64,000 nucleotides of DNA from Aurantimonas coralicida_A (GTDB taxonomy: Bacteria; Pseudomonadota; Alphaproteobacteria; Rhizobiales; Rhizobiaceae), in contig NZ_JAYXIH010000001.1 of NCBI RefSeq assembly GCF_036016755.1, positions 62,001 through 126,000 on the forward strand, read 5' to 3'. Shown here in pieces: positions 52,333 through 61,952 of the stretch (within the stretch, counting starts at the first letter, position 1; the number at the start of each line of letters is the position of its first letter). The position numbers were made by a program, and so were the translations under genes. The notes under the pieces were generated by a model, which searched no databases, was not told the origin of the DNA, and saw only the letters and a program-made list of their open reading frames with translations.

Positions 52333-53193
52333 TCAGGAGTTCGGGGCACCCGTCAAGATCGCGACGAGTTCGCTCGCCGGATCACGGAGTTCGTCGATGA
52401 CATCGAAATGATGCTTTCCCGGCCGTTCGACTGCTCGCGTCAGCACGCCGAAACCATGCCAGACATTGGCGAGCAGCGCGTTCTGACGGCGAAATTCGCC
52501 CAGTTCGGCGCCACCGACGAGACAGGTGATATCGATATTCGCACGCGGCTCGAGAAGCGCCGGGCTCTCGGCGCGCGCCTCGGCGAGGTCGAACTGGAGG
52601 ATGTCGTGCATGCCGGTCGCGAGCAGCGGGCGAAGGTCGTGAACGCCGCTGATCGAAACCGTCCGGTCGATGCGGTCTGCCGTGGCACGCGCGATCGGCG
52701 CGTCGGTGCAGAGCATGCGCGAGACGAGATGGCCGCCCGCCGAGTGACCGGAGAGGCGGATCGGCCCACGAACTTCGTCGGCAACGTGGTCGAGGAACGC
52801 GCCGATTTCTCGCGTGATCGCGCGGATGGTCGCGTCGGGGCAGAGCGTATAGCTCGGCATTGCGACCGCATGACCGCGCTGCAGCGCCCCTTCGGCCAGA
52901 TGCGACCAGAGCGATTTGTCGAAGGCTTTCCAGTAGCCGCCATGGACGAAGACGACGAGACCGAGCGGAGCCCCGTCCGGGAAAAACAGATCGTATCGGT
53001 TGCGGGGCGCTGGGCCATAGGCGCGATCGAGCCGGGCTCGTCCGGCCGAGGCGAGATGCTCCCGGAAGGCCGTGGCCGCAGCCGCCCATCGCGGCGGATA
53101 GGACTGCGATCCGGCGATCGCGGCACTGTTGGCATAGGCTGCGTCGAAGTCGGTCAGAGGGGCGGCATCCTGCCGCCAGGAAGATTGCACCAT
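52333..53193 (-). CDS. Alpha/beta hydrolase, arylformamidase-like
   Basis: A 286-residue alpha/beta hydrolase. The oxyanion motif FVHGGYWKAFDKS and nucleophile elbow LSGHSAGGHL, with a late HHFDVID histidine, resemble KynB-type kynurenine formamidases (HGGYW) rather than thioesterases. In this operon it could release anthranilate from a formylated precursor or open or deacylate a ring intermediate. It sits 18 bases after the RidA gene in the ligase operon. Confidence 0.82.
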   Translation of the reverse strand: MVQSSWRQDAAPLTDFDAAYANSAAIAGSQSYPPRWAAAATAFREHLASAGRARLDRAYGPAPRNRYDLFFPDGAPLGLVVFVHGGYWKAFDKSLWSHLAEGALQRGHAVAMPSYTLCPDATIRAITREIGAFLDHVADEVRGPIRLSGHSAGGHLVSRMLCTDAPIARATADRIDRTVSISGVHDLRPLLATGMHDILQFDLAEARAESPALLEPRANIDITCLVGGAELGEFRRQNALLANVWHGFGVLTRAVERPGKHHFDVIDELRDPASELVAILTGAPNS

Positions 53194-53211
53194 GGCGCGT
53201 CGCGATCCCGA

Positions 53212-53667
53212 TCAGTCCGGCACGATGGCGGTGGCTTCGATCTCGACCAGCGCCTTCGGCTCGACCAGATCGGAGACCTCGACCAGCGCCATCGCCGGGA
53301 AGTGGCGCCCCATGATCCGGCGATAGACGGGGCCGAGTTCGGCCAGCGAAGCGCGGTAGGTGGCAATGCTCCTGACATACCATGTCAGCCGGGCGATGTG
53401 CTCAGGTCCGCCACCAGCTTCCGCCACAACGGCGAGCACGTTCTTCAGCGTCTGTTCGACCTGGGCGACGAAGCTCTCGGGGAATTTCTCGCTCTCGTCC
53501 CAGCCGATCAGCCCGCCGGTCAGGACCATGTTGCCCCGTCCCATCACGCCGTTGGCATAGCCTTTTGGTGTCGGCCAACCCGCCGGTTGCAAAGCGGTGA
53601 GGCTGCCCTTGGCGGTCGGGCGATCGGATGTCGCGGCTTCACCGACGATCGGACGGGTTAGATTCAC
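53212..53667 (-). CDS. RidA family enamine/imine deaminase
   Basis: A 151-residue YjgF/RidA protein. The family core LTGGLIGWDESEKFPESFVA, QVEQTLKNVLAVVAEAGGG, LTWYVRSIATYRA and the C-terminal LVEIEATAIVPD with the conserved glutamate are present. The start is GTG at 53667, overlapping the CoA ligase stop by four bases. Its placement suggests hydrolysis of the cyclic enamine produced by the monooxygenase/reductase, releasing ammonia; this is inference. Confidence 0.9.
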   Translation of the reverse strand: MNLTRPIVGEAATSDRPTAKGSLTALQPAGWPTPKGYANGVMGRGNMVLTGGLIGWDESEKFPESFVAQVEQTLKNVLAVVAEAGGGPEHIARLTWYVRSIATYRASLAELGPVYRRIMGRHFPAMALVEVSDLVEPKALVEIEATAIVPD

Positions 53668-55304
53668 GCCATTTCTCCCTGGCTGGCTTCCCGTTCCGCC
53701 TGCTGGCGCAGTGCGAAGCGTTGCAGTTTGCCCGATTCGGTCTTTGGCAGCGCCTCGACGAAGACGATCGATCGGGGATATTTATAGGGCGCCAGGTCCT
53801 GTTTCACATGGTCCTGCAGCGCCTTGGCCAAGGCCGCATCCCCGGCTTGGCCGTCCGCCAGCAGCACATAGGCTTTCACGATACAGCCGCGATCCGCGTC
53901 CGGGGAGCCGACGACCCCGGCTTCCGCGACGGCCGGATGGGCGAGGAGCGAGGCTTCGACCTCCGGTCCGGCGATGTTGTAACCCGAGGAGACGATCATG
54001 TCGTCGTTGCGCGCCTTGAACCAGAAATAGCCGTCCGCATCCTCGACATAGGTGTCGCCGGTAATGTTCCAGCCGCTTTGGACATACGCCGCCTGACGGT
54101 TGTCGGCGAGGTAGCGGCAGCCGATCGGACCGCGCATGGCGAGGTGTCCGGGCGTGCCGGTCGGGCAGCGCTTGCCGTCTGCGTCGATCACCCGCGCTTC
54201 GTAGCCCGATACCGGTCGGCCGGTGGCGCCCGGCCGGATCTCGTCTTCGCGCGCGGCAATGAAGATATGCAGCATCTCGGTCGCGCCGATCCCGTCCATC
54301 AGCTTGAGGCCGGTCGCCTCAAGCCAAGCCTCATAGGTTGGAGGCGGCAATGTCTCCCCAGCCGAGACGCATTTGCGTAAGGAAGAGAGATCGAACTCGT
54401 CGCTCTTGGCCGCGATGGCGCGATAGGCTGTGGGCGCAGTGAAGCAGATGGTCGCGCGATAATCGCCGATCGCCTTGGCGAGATCCGGCGGTGCGGCCTT
54501 TTCGATCAGCACGGCCGCCGCACCGATCCGGAACGGGAACAGGACAAGGCCGCCGAGGCCGAAGGTGAAGGCGAGCGGTGGAGAGCCGATGAAGACGTCG
54601 TCCGCATTCGCCCGCAGCACGTCTTTCGCATAGCAGTCGCAGATGACGAGAAGGTCCCGGTGATAGTGGATCGTCGCCTTGGGAAGGCCTGTGGTTCCGG
54701 ATGTGAAGCCGAGAAGGCAGGGATCGCCCGCCCGTGTCGCCGGCGGGTCGAATCGGTCGGAGACGTTTTCGAGCAGGTCTCCCAACTCTCCGCCGGCGGT
54801 CCCGGACCACGTCACGACGCGGTCGAGCACAGGCGACGCTGCGGCGGCCTTCGCCATCTCGTCGACGAGCGACGCATCGCAGAAAGCCAAGCCGATCTCG
54901 GCCTTGCCGATAATCTTGACGAGTTCCTTTGCCCGCAAGAGCGGCATCGTCGCAACGACCACACCGCCGGCCTTGATGACCGCCATATACAGCGCCACCA
55001 GCGTCGGATTGTTGGCCGAGCGCAGCAGCACCCGGTTGCCGGGGACGAGGCCAAGCTTACCGACCAGCACATTGGCCATCCGATCGATCAACCGGGCAAG
55101 TTCGGCATAGGTCCAGGACACGTCCGGGCCAATCACCGCGATGCGCTCACCGCGACCCTCGGCAACGTGGCGGTCGACGAGTTCGACCGTGGCGTTCAGT
55201 TGCGCCGGGTAGCCGAGCCGGTCGAGATTGATGAAGTCCGGCATCAGGTGAGCCGGCGGCAAATTATCGAGGACGAAGGTGTCGACGTGGCACGTGTCGG
55301 TCAT
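53664..55304 (-). CDS. abmG: 2-aminobenzoate-CoA ligase (benzoate-CoA ligase family)
   Basis: A 546-residue AMP-forming acyl-CoA synthetase. The P-loop TSGTTGLPKA is at about 201-210; further motifs are GATEMLHIFIAAR, YVEDADGYFWFKARNDDMIV and SSGYNIAGPEVE; the acylating lysine is in LPKTESGKLQRF near the C-terminus. Length and sequence style match benzoate- and 2-aminobenzoate-CoA ligases. It activates the substrate in the first step; the fused monooxygenase/reductase downstream points to 2-aminobenzoate. Four-base overlap with the RidA gene. Confidence 0.88.
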   Translation of the reverse strand: MTDTCHVDTFVLDNLPPAHLMPDFINLDRLGYPAQLNATVELVDRHVAEGRGERIAVIGPDVSWTYAELARLIDRMANVLVGKLGLVPGNRVLLRSANNPTLVALYMAVIKAGGVVVATMPLLRAKELVKIIGKAEIGLAFCDASLVDEMAKAAAASPVLDRVVTWSGTAGGELGDLLENVSDRFDPPATRAGDPCLLGFTSGTTGLPKATIHYHRDLLVICDCYAKDVLRANADDVFIGSPPLAFTFGLGGLVLFPFRIGAAAVLIEKAAPPDLAKAIGDYRATICFTAPTAYRAIAAKSDEFDLSSLRKCVSAGETLPPPTYEAWLEATGLKLMDGIGATEMLHIFIAAREDEIRPGATGRPVSGYEARVIDADGKRCPTGTPGHLAMRGPIGCRYLADNRQAAYVQSGWNITGDTYVEDADGYFWFKARNDDMIVSSGYNIAGPEVEASLLAHPAVAEAGVVGSPDADRGCIVKAYVLLADGQAGDAALAKALQDHVKQDLAPYKYPRSIVFVEALPKTESGKLQRFALRQQAEREASQGEMA

Positions 55305-55313
55305 GGCGTCTCC

Positions 55314-56468
55314 TCAAGCAACTTGCGACAGGAGTTGGCGGGCGATGATGAGTTTCTGGACCTCCGTGGCGCCTTCGTAGATTCGCAGCGCGCGGATCTC
55401 GCGATAGAGCGTCTCGGGAACCGAGCCGGAACGCACCCCTTCGGCGCCGTGGATCTGCACGGCACGGTCGATGACCTCCTGGGCGTTTTCGGTCGCCACC
55501 ATCTTGGCCATCGCGGCTTCGCGCGTGATCCGCGGCGCGCCGGCGTCGCGGGTCCAGGCGGCGCGGTAAACGAGGAGGGCGGAGGTATCGATGGCCGTCG
55601 CCATTTCCGCCAACGCGGTTTGGGTGAGCGGCAGATCGGCAAGCGGTCCGCCGAAAAGCTGGCGGCTGCGCGCCCGATCCAGTGTAACGTCGAGGGCGCG
55701 GCGAGCAAAGCCGAGCGCGGCGGCGCCGACGGTGGAGCGGAACACATCGAGCGTCGCCATGGCGATCTTGAAGCCGTCACCGCCATTGCCGATGCGGTTC
55801 GTCGTTGGGATACAGCAGTCGTCGAATGTCAGGCGTGCCAGCGGATGCGGCGCGATGGTCTCTAGCCGCTCGGCGATCACGAGGCCCGGCGTGTCGGCCG
55901 GCACGAAAAACGCCGACAGCCCCTTCGCGCCTGGCGCTTCGCCGGTCCGCGCGAAGACCACGTAATGATCGGCGATGCCGCCATTGGAAATCCAGATCTT
56001 CTCGCCATCGAGCCGGAGCATGTCGTTGCCGGCGGGCGTGGCCTTCAGCGCAATCTGGGCGACGTCCGACCCCGCCTCGGGCTCGGTCAGGGCGAAGGCG
56101 GCAATGGTCTCGCCGGCGCGCACGCCCGGAAGAATCCGCCGCTTCAGCTCGTCGGACCCGGAGAGGGTCAGGGCCCCGGTGCCGAGCCCCTGCATGGCGA
56201 AGGCGAAATCGGCCAGGCCGTCGTGACGCGCGAAAGTCTCGCGCAGGATGCACAGGCTGCGGACGTCGAACCGCTCGTCCTCGGGCGCGGCATGAGCGAG
56301 GAAACCAGCCGCGCCCATCGCCTCGACCAGCCGGCGGCAACTGCCGTCTATGTCGTGATGATCGGCGAGAGCGGGCACGTTGTCTGCGGCCCAGCGCTCG
56401 GCTTCGTCCGCCAGCCGGCGGTGGCGCTCTTCGAAGAATGGCCAGGCGAGGAAGCTCTTGTCCGCCAT
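55314..56468 (-). CDS. Acyl-CoA dehydrogenase
   Basis: A 384-residue flavoenzyme of the acyl-CoA dehydrogenase family. Features are AFALTEPEAGSDVAQIALKA (FAD contact), EKIWISNGGIADHYVVFART, VQIHGAEGVRSGSVPETLYR and the C-terminal RIYEGATEVQKLIIARQLL. Expected to oxidise a ring-derived acyl-CoA in the beta-oxidation-like part of the pathway. Nine bases from the ligase and four from the hydratase, so in one operon. Confidence 0.92.
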   Translation of the reverse strand: MADKSFLAWPFFEERHRRLADEAERWAADNVPALADHHDIDGSCRRLVEAMGAAGFLAHAAPEDERFDVRSLCILRETFARHDGLADFAFAMQGLGTGALTLSGSDELKRRILPGVRAGETIAAFALTEPEAGSDVAQIALKATPAGNDMLRLDGEKIWISNGGIADHYVVFARTGEAPGAKGLSAFFVPADTPGLVIAERLETIAPHPLARLTFDDCCIPTTNRIGNGGDGFKIAMATLDVFRSTVGAAALGFARRALDVTLDRARSRQLFGGPLADLPLTQTALAEMATAIDTSALLVYRAAWTRDAGAPRITREAAMAKMVATENAQEVIDRAVQIHGAEGVRSGSVPETLYREIRALRIYEGATEVQKLIIARQLLSQVA

Positions 56469-56472
56469 CGTC

Positions 56473-57302
<830 letters not shown>

Positions 57303-57306
<4 letters not shown>

Positions 57307-57848
57307 GACTTCTCTCCGCGGACGGTCGGCGTCCGTGCGCTATTGCTGGCCTTGCGCACGGAGGCCTTGAGATCGCCCAACTGGTTCCAGAGCGCCTCCT
57401 GCTCGGCCGGAGCAAGTTCCCCGAGCATCTCGGCGATCCAGTTGCCGTGCGCCTCCGCCATCGTCGCGAAAACCGATCGCCCCTTGGCTGTCAGGCGGAC
57501 ACGGACCGCACGGCGATCGATCTCGGAGACCTGACGTTCGATGAGATCTTCCTGGACGAGACGATCGACCAGCCCCGTCACATTGCCGTTGGAGACCATC
57601 ATCCGGCGGGACAGCTCGCCCAAGAGAATGCCGTCCGGCGAACGCTCGAGCTGCGCCATCAAATCGAAGCGCGGAAGGGTGGTGTCGAACTCTTCGCGCA
57701 GCCGTTTGCGGATCTTGGCCTCGACCAAATTGGTGCAGGTCAGCAAGCGCAACCAGAGGCGCAATTCGGCGCGGTGGTGCTGCGGACTTTCGCGCACCTT
57801 GGATTCTGCATCGATAGGATCGACCGTCTCGCGTCGGGCGTTGCTCAC
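57303..57848 (-). CDS. MarR family transcriptional regulator
   Basis: A 181-residue winged-helix regulator. The recognition region is LGELSRRMMVSNGNVTGLVD and the wing is ERQVSEIDRRAVRVRLTAKG. The start is GTG at 57848, overlapping the SDR stop by four bases, so it is co-translated with the genes it probably controls. MarR proteins in aromatic CoA pathways usually repress and are released by the CoA thioester intermediate; 2-aminobenzoyl-CoA is the natural candidate here. Two copies of TAGTTTAA-N3-TAAAATA are its likely targets. Confidence 0.93.
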
Positions 57849-58609
57849 AGCTCACCTCCCGCGACCGCGATCGCCTGTCCGGTGATTGCCGAGGCGCCGG
57901 CGCCAGCCAGCCAATGCACACAATCCGCCACCTCGTCGGGACGGATGAGTCGACCGAGAGGATTGGCGCTGGTGAATTCAGCGAGAAGGTCGGCGCGGAG
58001 GCGCCCGGTCTTCTGCTCCAGCCGATCGAGCGACCCCGACACGAGGTCGGTGTCCGTGTAGCCCGGACAGACGGCGTTGACGGTTATGCCCGTCGGCGCG
58101 AGTTCCAGCGCCAGCGCCCTGGTGAGCCCGACAACAGCGTGTTTGGCGGCGCAATAAGCCCCGACATAGGAATAGCCCTTGAGCCCGGCGGTCGAGGCAA
58201 TCGTGACGATCCGGCCGAAGCCGCGCTCCTTCATGGCCGGTAGTACCGAGCGTATGGCGGTCAGCACCGGCTCGACATTCAGCGCCATCATCCGGCGTAG
58301 CTGGTCGACATCGAGCCGGGAGATCGGTGCGGTCTCGGCCCCGCCGGCGTTATTGACCAGGATGTTGATGGGGCCAGAGCGTGTGGCGGCGGTGTCGAGC
58401 GCCTCTTCCAAGGCGGTGGCATTGGTGACGTCCGCCGCGACCGCGGCCGCGGCTCCAAGTTCGGCGCGGACCTGTTCGGCGCCATCTTGAGAGCGTGCGA
58501 GCACTGTCACCGTATCACCAGAAGCGACAAAGCGCTCGGCGATCGCCCGCCCGATGCCGCGGGAGGCGCCGGTAACGAGGATATGTCGGGGCCGTCGTTC
58601 GATGGTCAC
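57845..58609 (-). CDS. Short-chain dehydrogenase/reductase
   Basis: A 254-residue SDR. TGASRGIGRAIAERF binds NAD(P), NNAGGAETAPIS is the structural motif, and the catalytic set is S in IASTAGLKGYS with YCAAK. It probably oxidises a 3-hydroxyacyl-CoA in the ring-degradation sequence. I prefer GTG at 58609, seven bases after AGGA; the ATG at 58624 would add five residues but lies only nine bases from the operator and almost at the predicted RNA start. First gene of the operon SDR-marR-hydratase-dehydrogenase-ligase-ridA-hydrolase-RAM. Confidence 0.9.
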   Translation of the reverse strand: MTIERRPRHILVTGASRGIGRAIAERFVASGDTVTVLARSQDGAEQVRAELGAAAAVAADVTNATALEEALDTAATRSGPINILVNNAGGAETAPISRLDVDQLRRMMALNVEPVLTAIRSVLPAMKERGFGRIVTIASTAGLKGYSYVGAYCAAKHAVVGLTRALALELAPTGITVNAVCPGYTDTDLVSGSLDRLEQKTGRLRADLLAEFTSANPLGRLIRPDEVADCVHWLAGAGASAITGQAIAVAGGEL

Positions 58610-58632
58610 GGGATCATCCTGCATCCGGAAAC

Positions 58633-58650
58633 TATTTTAACATTAAACTA
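58633..58650 (-). promoter_or_regulatory. Candidate MarR operator before the SDR-led operon
   Basis: On the minus strand the site reads TAGTTTAA-TGT-TAAAATA, identical outside the three-base spacer to the site at 49571-49588. TAAAAT would serve as the -10, so binding would block the promoter. It lies in the 85-base gap between the flavin monooxygenase stop and the SDR gene, an AT-rich island in GC-rich surroundings. Confidence 0.65.
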
Positions 58651-58709
58651 ATAAATCGGACTTGCAATCGGCATCCTGCATGGCCCGTCCTGTCACGGGA
58701 CAACACGTC

Positions 58710-59972
58710 TCAGGCGTTGGCGGCTCTGCGCTCCGCCTGACCGCCGGGTTGAGCGGCGAAGCCGGCTTTTCCCGCATAGCCGCTGACGATTGCCTGGCGT
58801 TCGGCGCGGCTCAGCACGGAATCGACCTGATCGAAGCCACCGGGCGCCAGCTTCTCGACTTCGTCGATGACCCGCTCGGGGCCGCCCTTGCGGTTGAGTC
58901 GCACCACCTCGGCGGTCGTCGGCAGCCGCTCTCGTTCGTATTCCCACAGGGCCTGGCAGGGGTGCTCGGCGCGGTGCAGGGCGTCGGCAAGGGAGCGGGC
59001 GTCGAGGATTGCCTGCGAGGCGCCATTGGAGCCGACCGGATACATCGGATGGGCCGCGTCGCCGAGTAGCGTAACCCGCCCGAAGGTCCAGCGGGGCAGG
59101 GGATCGCGGTCGCACATCGGATATTCGAAAGCCTGCGGCGTCGCCTCGACGAGCGCGGCGACATCGAAATCGGGAATGGTGAAGCGCTTGGCGTAGGGCA
59201 GCACCAGCGAGCGCAACGCCGGTCGCGACCAGCTTTCCTTCGGCGGCGGCGAGGTCTTGCCGTCGGCCATCTTGACGTTGACGACCCAGTTCATCAGCTG
59301 CTTGCCGTCGCCGAGTTCGGCGATGGGATAGAGCACGAATTTGGCGCCCATGCCGCCGCCGATCGCCATCGTCCGACCGTCGCCCCATGATGTCCACTCG
59401 GCCGCGCCGCGCCACATCAGGACGCCGTTCCAGCATGGTGCTCCCTCGTCAGGGTAGAAGTGACGCCGGCCGGCCGAATGGATGCCGTCGGCGCAAACGA
59501 GGATATCTCCCCGCACCGTCGTCCCGGCGTCGCCCTTCACCGCGTCGGTGAAATGCGCAGTCACGCCGCCTTCGTCCTGCATGAACCCGGAAAGGCTCAG
59601 CCCGGTCTTCACTGACTCCTGCCCGAGCCGCTCGATCACGGCGTCGTGGATGACCTTCTGCAGCCGTCCGCGATGGATCGAGAACTGCGGCACCGGATGG
59701 CCGGCGTCCGTGCCGCGCGGCTCGCGCCAGACCTCCTGGCCCTGGCGATTATAGTAGACCAGCTCGCGGGTGCGGATGCCGACCTTGTCGAGCGCCGGCA
59801 GCAGCCCGACCTCGGCGAGTTCCCGAATTGCATGGGGGAGGGTGTTGATGCCGACCCCCACTTCGCGAACCTCGGGAGATTGCTCGTAGACCTCGGCCCG
59901 AATGCCGCGCTTGTGCAGCATCAGCGCGGTGGTCAGACCGCCGATGCCGGCCCCGACGATGATCACTTTCAT
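58710..59972 (-). CDS. FAD-dependent aromatic monooxygenase
   Basis: A 420-residue class A flavin monooxygenase. FAD motifs are MKVIIVGAGIGGLTTALML and GRVTLLGDAAHPMYPVGSNG, with the DG motif in LVCADGIHSAGRRHF. It resembles salicylate or 3-hydroxybenzoate hydroxylases and PhzS-like enzymes. GGAGGACAGACC precedes the ATG at 59972. It lies behind the cupin and the Liv transporter genes, so it may prepare a transported aromatic acid for the CoA pathway; the substrate is not predictable. Confidence 0.88.
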   Translation of the reverse strand: MKVIIVGAGIGGLTTALMLHKRGIRAEVYEQSPEVREVGVGINTLPHAIRELAEVGLLPALDKVGIRTRELVYYNRQGQEVWREPRGTDAGHPVPQFSIHRGRLQKVIHDAVIERLGQESVKTGLSLSGFMQDEGGVTAHFTDAVKGDAGTTVRGDILVCADGIHSAGRRHFYPDEGAPCWNGVLMWRGAAEWTSWGDGRTMAIGGGMGAKFVLYPIAELGDGKQLMNWVVNVKMADGKTSPPPKESWSRPALRSLVLPYAKRFTIPDFDVAALVEATPQAFEYPMCDRDPLPRWTFGRVTLLGDAAHPMYPVGSNGASQAILDARSLADALHRAEHPCQALWEYERERLPTTAEVVRLNRKGGPERVIDEVEKLAPGGFDQVDSVLSRAERQAIVSGYAGKAGFAAQPGGQAERRAANA

Positions 59973-60003
59973 GGTCTGTCCTCCAGTCCTGGGGCCGTGT
60001 GGA

Positions 60004-60462
60004 TCACTCGGCATCCGGCGGCGGCAGGAAATCCACCTCGTGCTTGGCGGAGATGGCGACGACCTCGGCCGGATCGGCCGCCGGCCCCAGATTGTGTAGC
60101 GCCCAGAAGAGATCGTAGAGCCGACGCGCCGGCGAAACCCAGAACAGACACTTCACGTCGGCACCGCTGCGATTGAAGATACCGTGCGGTATGCCGCGTG
60201 GCAGGCGGATCGTGTCACCCGGCTGGGCGAAGGTCTCCTGGCCGTCGAGGACCAGGTCCAACCGACCCTGAAACATGTAGATGAACTCGTCCTGGGTCGG
60301 ATGGATGTGCGGCGGCACGAAGGTGCCGACGGGAAACGTCGCGTGCCAGGACAGCGAACTCTCGCAGTGGTGTTTCGGGATGTAGGTCTGGCCAAGGATG
60401 TTCCAGCGGATGCCGTCGATGCCTTCGTCGGCCTTGGTCACCCCGGCGGTCATGATCGTCAT
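60004..60462 (-). CDS. Cupin domain protein
   Basis: A 152-residue single-domain cupin. Both motifs are canonical: GTFVPPHIHPTQDEFIYMFQ (HxH-x4-E) and GDTIRLPRGIPHGIFN (PxG-x2-H), so three histidines and a glutamate can bind a metal. It could be a small dioxygenase or isomerase acting on the flavin monooxygenase substrate or product. GGGAG lies seven bases before the ATG at 60462. It lies between livF (36 bases) and the monooxygenase (31 bases). Confidence 0.88.
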   Translation of the reverse strand: MTIMTAGVTKADEGIDGIRWNILGQTYIPKHHCESSLSWHATFPVGTFVPPHIHPTQDEFIYMFQGRLDLVLDGQETFAQPGDTIRLPRGIPHGIFNRSGADVKCLFWVSPARRLYDLFWALHNLGPAADPAEVVAISAKHEVDFLPPPDAE

Positions 60463-60498
60463 CGAATATCTCCCTTCGACGTTGCGAGTTGGTCAGTG

Positions 60499-61197
60499 TC
60501 AAACATGCAGAAACCGGTCCTTGATCTCCGGCGTCGACCTGAGTTCATCCGTCGTTCCGGTCCAGGCGACGCGGCCCTTCTCGATGACGACGTGTCGGTC
60601 AGCAAAACGGGCGAGCGCATCGACGTTCTTGTCGATGACGAGGATCGCCGCCCCGGCATCCTTGATGGCGGCGAGGCAGGTCCAGATCTCCTCGCGAATG
60701 AGCGGGGCGAGACCTTCGGTGGCCTCGTCGAGAACGACGAGGCGGGGATTGGTCATCAGCGCGCGGCCGATCGCCAGCATCTGCTGTTCGCCCCCGGACA
60801 GCTGGTTGCCCATATTGCGCCGGCGTTCCTGAAGGCGTGGGAACAGCCGGTAAATTTTGCTCAGCGTCCATTGGGCGGGCCCCGTGCCGGGGCGATGGGT
60901 AGCCACGAGGTTCTCTTCGACCGAGAGCGTCGGAAAGATCTGCCGGCCTTCCGGCACCAAACCAAGGCCGTGCTTGGCGATGACGTGGGGCGGGCGCCCG
61001 GTGACGTCGTCGCCGTCGATGAGAATTCGGCCGCCGCGCGGCTTCAAGAGCCCGAACAGGGATCTGACGGTCGTGGTCTTGCCCATGCCGTTGCGGCCGA
61101 GCAGCGTGACGACCTCGCCCGCAGCGACGGTGAGATCGATCCCGAACAGAATGCGGGAGTCGCCATAGCCGCTTTCGAGACCTTCTATCGCCAACAT
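60499..61197 (-). CDS. livF: Branched-chain amino acid-type ABC transporter ATPase LivF
   Basis: A 232-residue ATPase of the hydrophobic amino acid transporter class. Walker A is LLGRNGMGKTTTVRSLFG; the signature is NQLSGGEQQMLAIGRALM; Walker B is LVVLDEATEGLAP. It overlaps the livG stop by one base. With livH, livM and livG it makes the membrane and ATPase part of a HAAT importer; members of this class near aromatic genes often import aromatic acids. Confidence 0.94.
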   Translation of the reverse strand: MLAIEGLESGYGDSRILFGIDLTVAAGEVVTLLGRNGMGKTTTVRSLFGLLKPRGGRILIDGDDVTGRPPHVIAKHGLGLVPEGRQIFPTLSVEENLVATHRPGTGPAQWTLSKIYRLFPRLQERRRNMGNQLSGGEQQMLAIGRALMTNPRLVVLDEATEGLAPLIREEIWTCLAAIKDAGAAILVIDKNVDALARFADRHVVIEKGRVAWTGTTDELRSTPEIKDRFLHV

Positions 61198-61952
61198 CAG
61201 GCGGCCTCCTCTTCGCCGAGGTAGGCACTGCGCACTTCGGGGTCCAGGCGCACCTCCTCCGGGGTGCCGGTGGCGATCAGCCGCCCATAGACGAGAACGC
61301 TCACCCGGTCGGCGAGAGCGAACACCGCCTCCATGTCGTGTTCGACGAGAACGACGGTGTGCGTGGACTTCAGCTCCCGCATCAGCGCGACGAGCACGGC
61401 GGATTCTTCGTGGCCCGTTCCCGCGAGCGGTTCGTCCAGCAGCAGCAATCGCGCCCCGGTGGCCAAGGCGATCGCGATCTCGAGTTGACGCTTTTCGCCG
61501 TGCGACAGGCTGCCGGCGCGGCGGTCCGCCCGGTCGTCCAGACGGACGCGTGCCAGCGCCGCCATCGCCTCGTCGTTGAGCCGGGTTTCGCGCGCCGCCG
61601 GCGTGAAGAAGCGGAAGCTCGAGCCCGACCGCGCCTGGACGGCCATCGCGGCGTTCTCCAAGACGGTGAAACCGTCGAGGATCGAGGTAATCTGGAATGA
61701 CCGCGCAAGACCACGGTGCACCCGCTCGGCCATGCCGAGCCGGGTGATGTCCTCGCCGGCGAAGTGGACGGTGCCCGAATTGCTGCGGAGGTTTCCCGAG
61801 AGCTGATGGATCAGCGTCGTCTTGCCGGCCCCGTTCGGTCCGATGATTGCATGGAGTTCGCCGGGTGCGACATCGAGGCTGACATCATCGGTAACAGCGA
61901 GCGCACCATAGGATTTTCGGAGATTGCGGACATCGAGCAACGGCGTCGTCAT
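61197..61952 (-). CDS. livG: Branched-chain amino acid-type ABC transporter ATPase LivG
   Basis: A 251-residue ATPase. Walker A is IGPNGAGKTTLIHQLSG, the signature region is SLSHGEKRQLEIAIALATG, and Walker B is LLLLDEPLAGTG. The open frame extends far upstream, but the ATG at 61952 overlaps the livM stop by four bases and gives the standard start. Confidence 0.94.
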   Translation of the reverse strand: MTTPLLDVRNLRKSYGALAVTDDVSLDVAPGELHAIIGPNGAGKTTLIHQLSGNLRSNSGTVHFAGEDITRLGMAERVHRGLARSFQITSILDGFTVLENAAMAVQARSGSSFRFFTPAARETRLNDEAMAALARVRLDDRADRRAGSLSHGEKRQLEIAIALATGARLLLLDEPLAGTGHEESAVLVALMRELKSTHTVVLVEHDMEAVFALADRVSVLVYGRLIATGTPEEVRLDPEVRSAYLGEEEAA

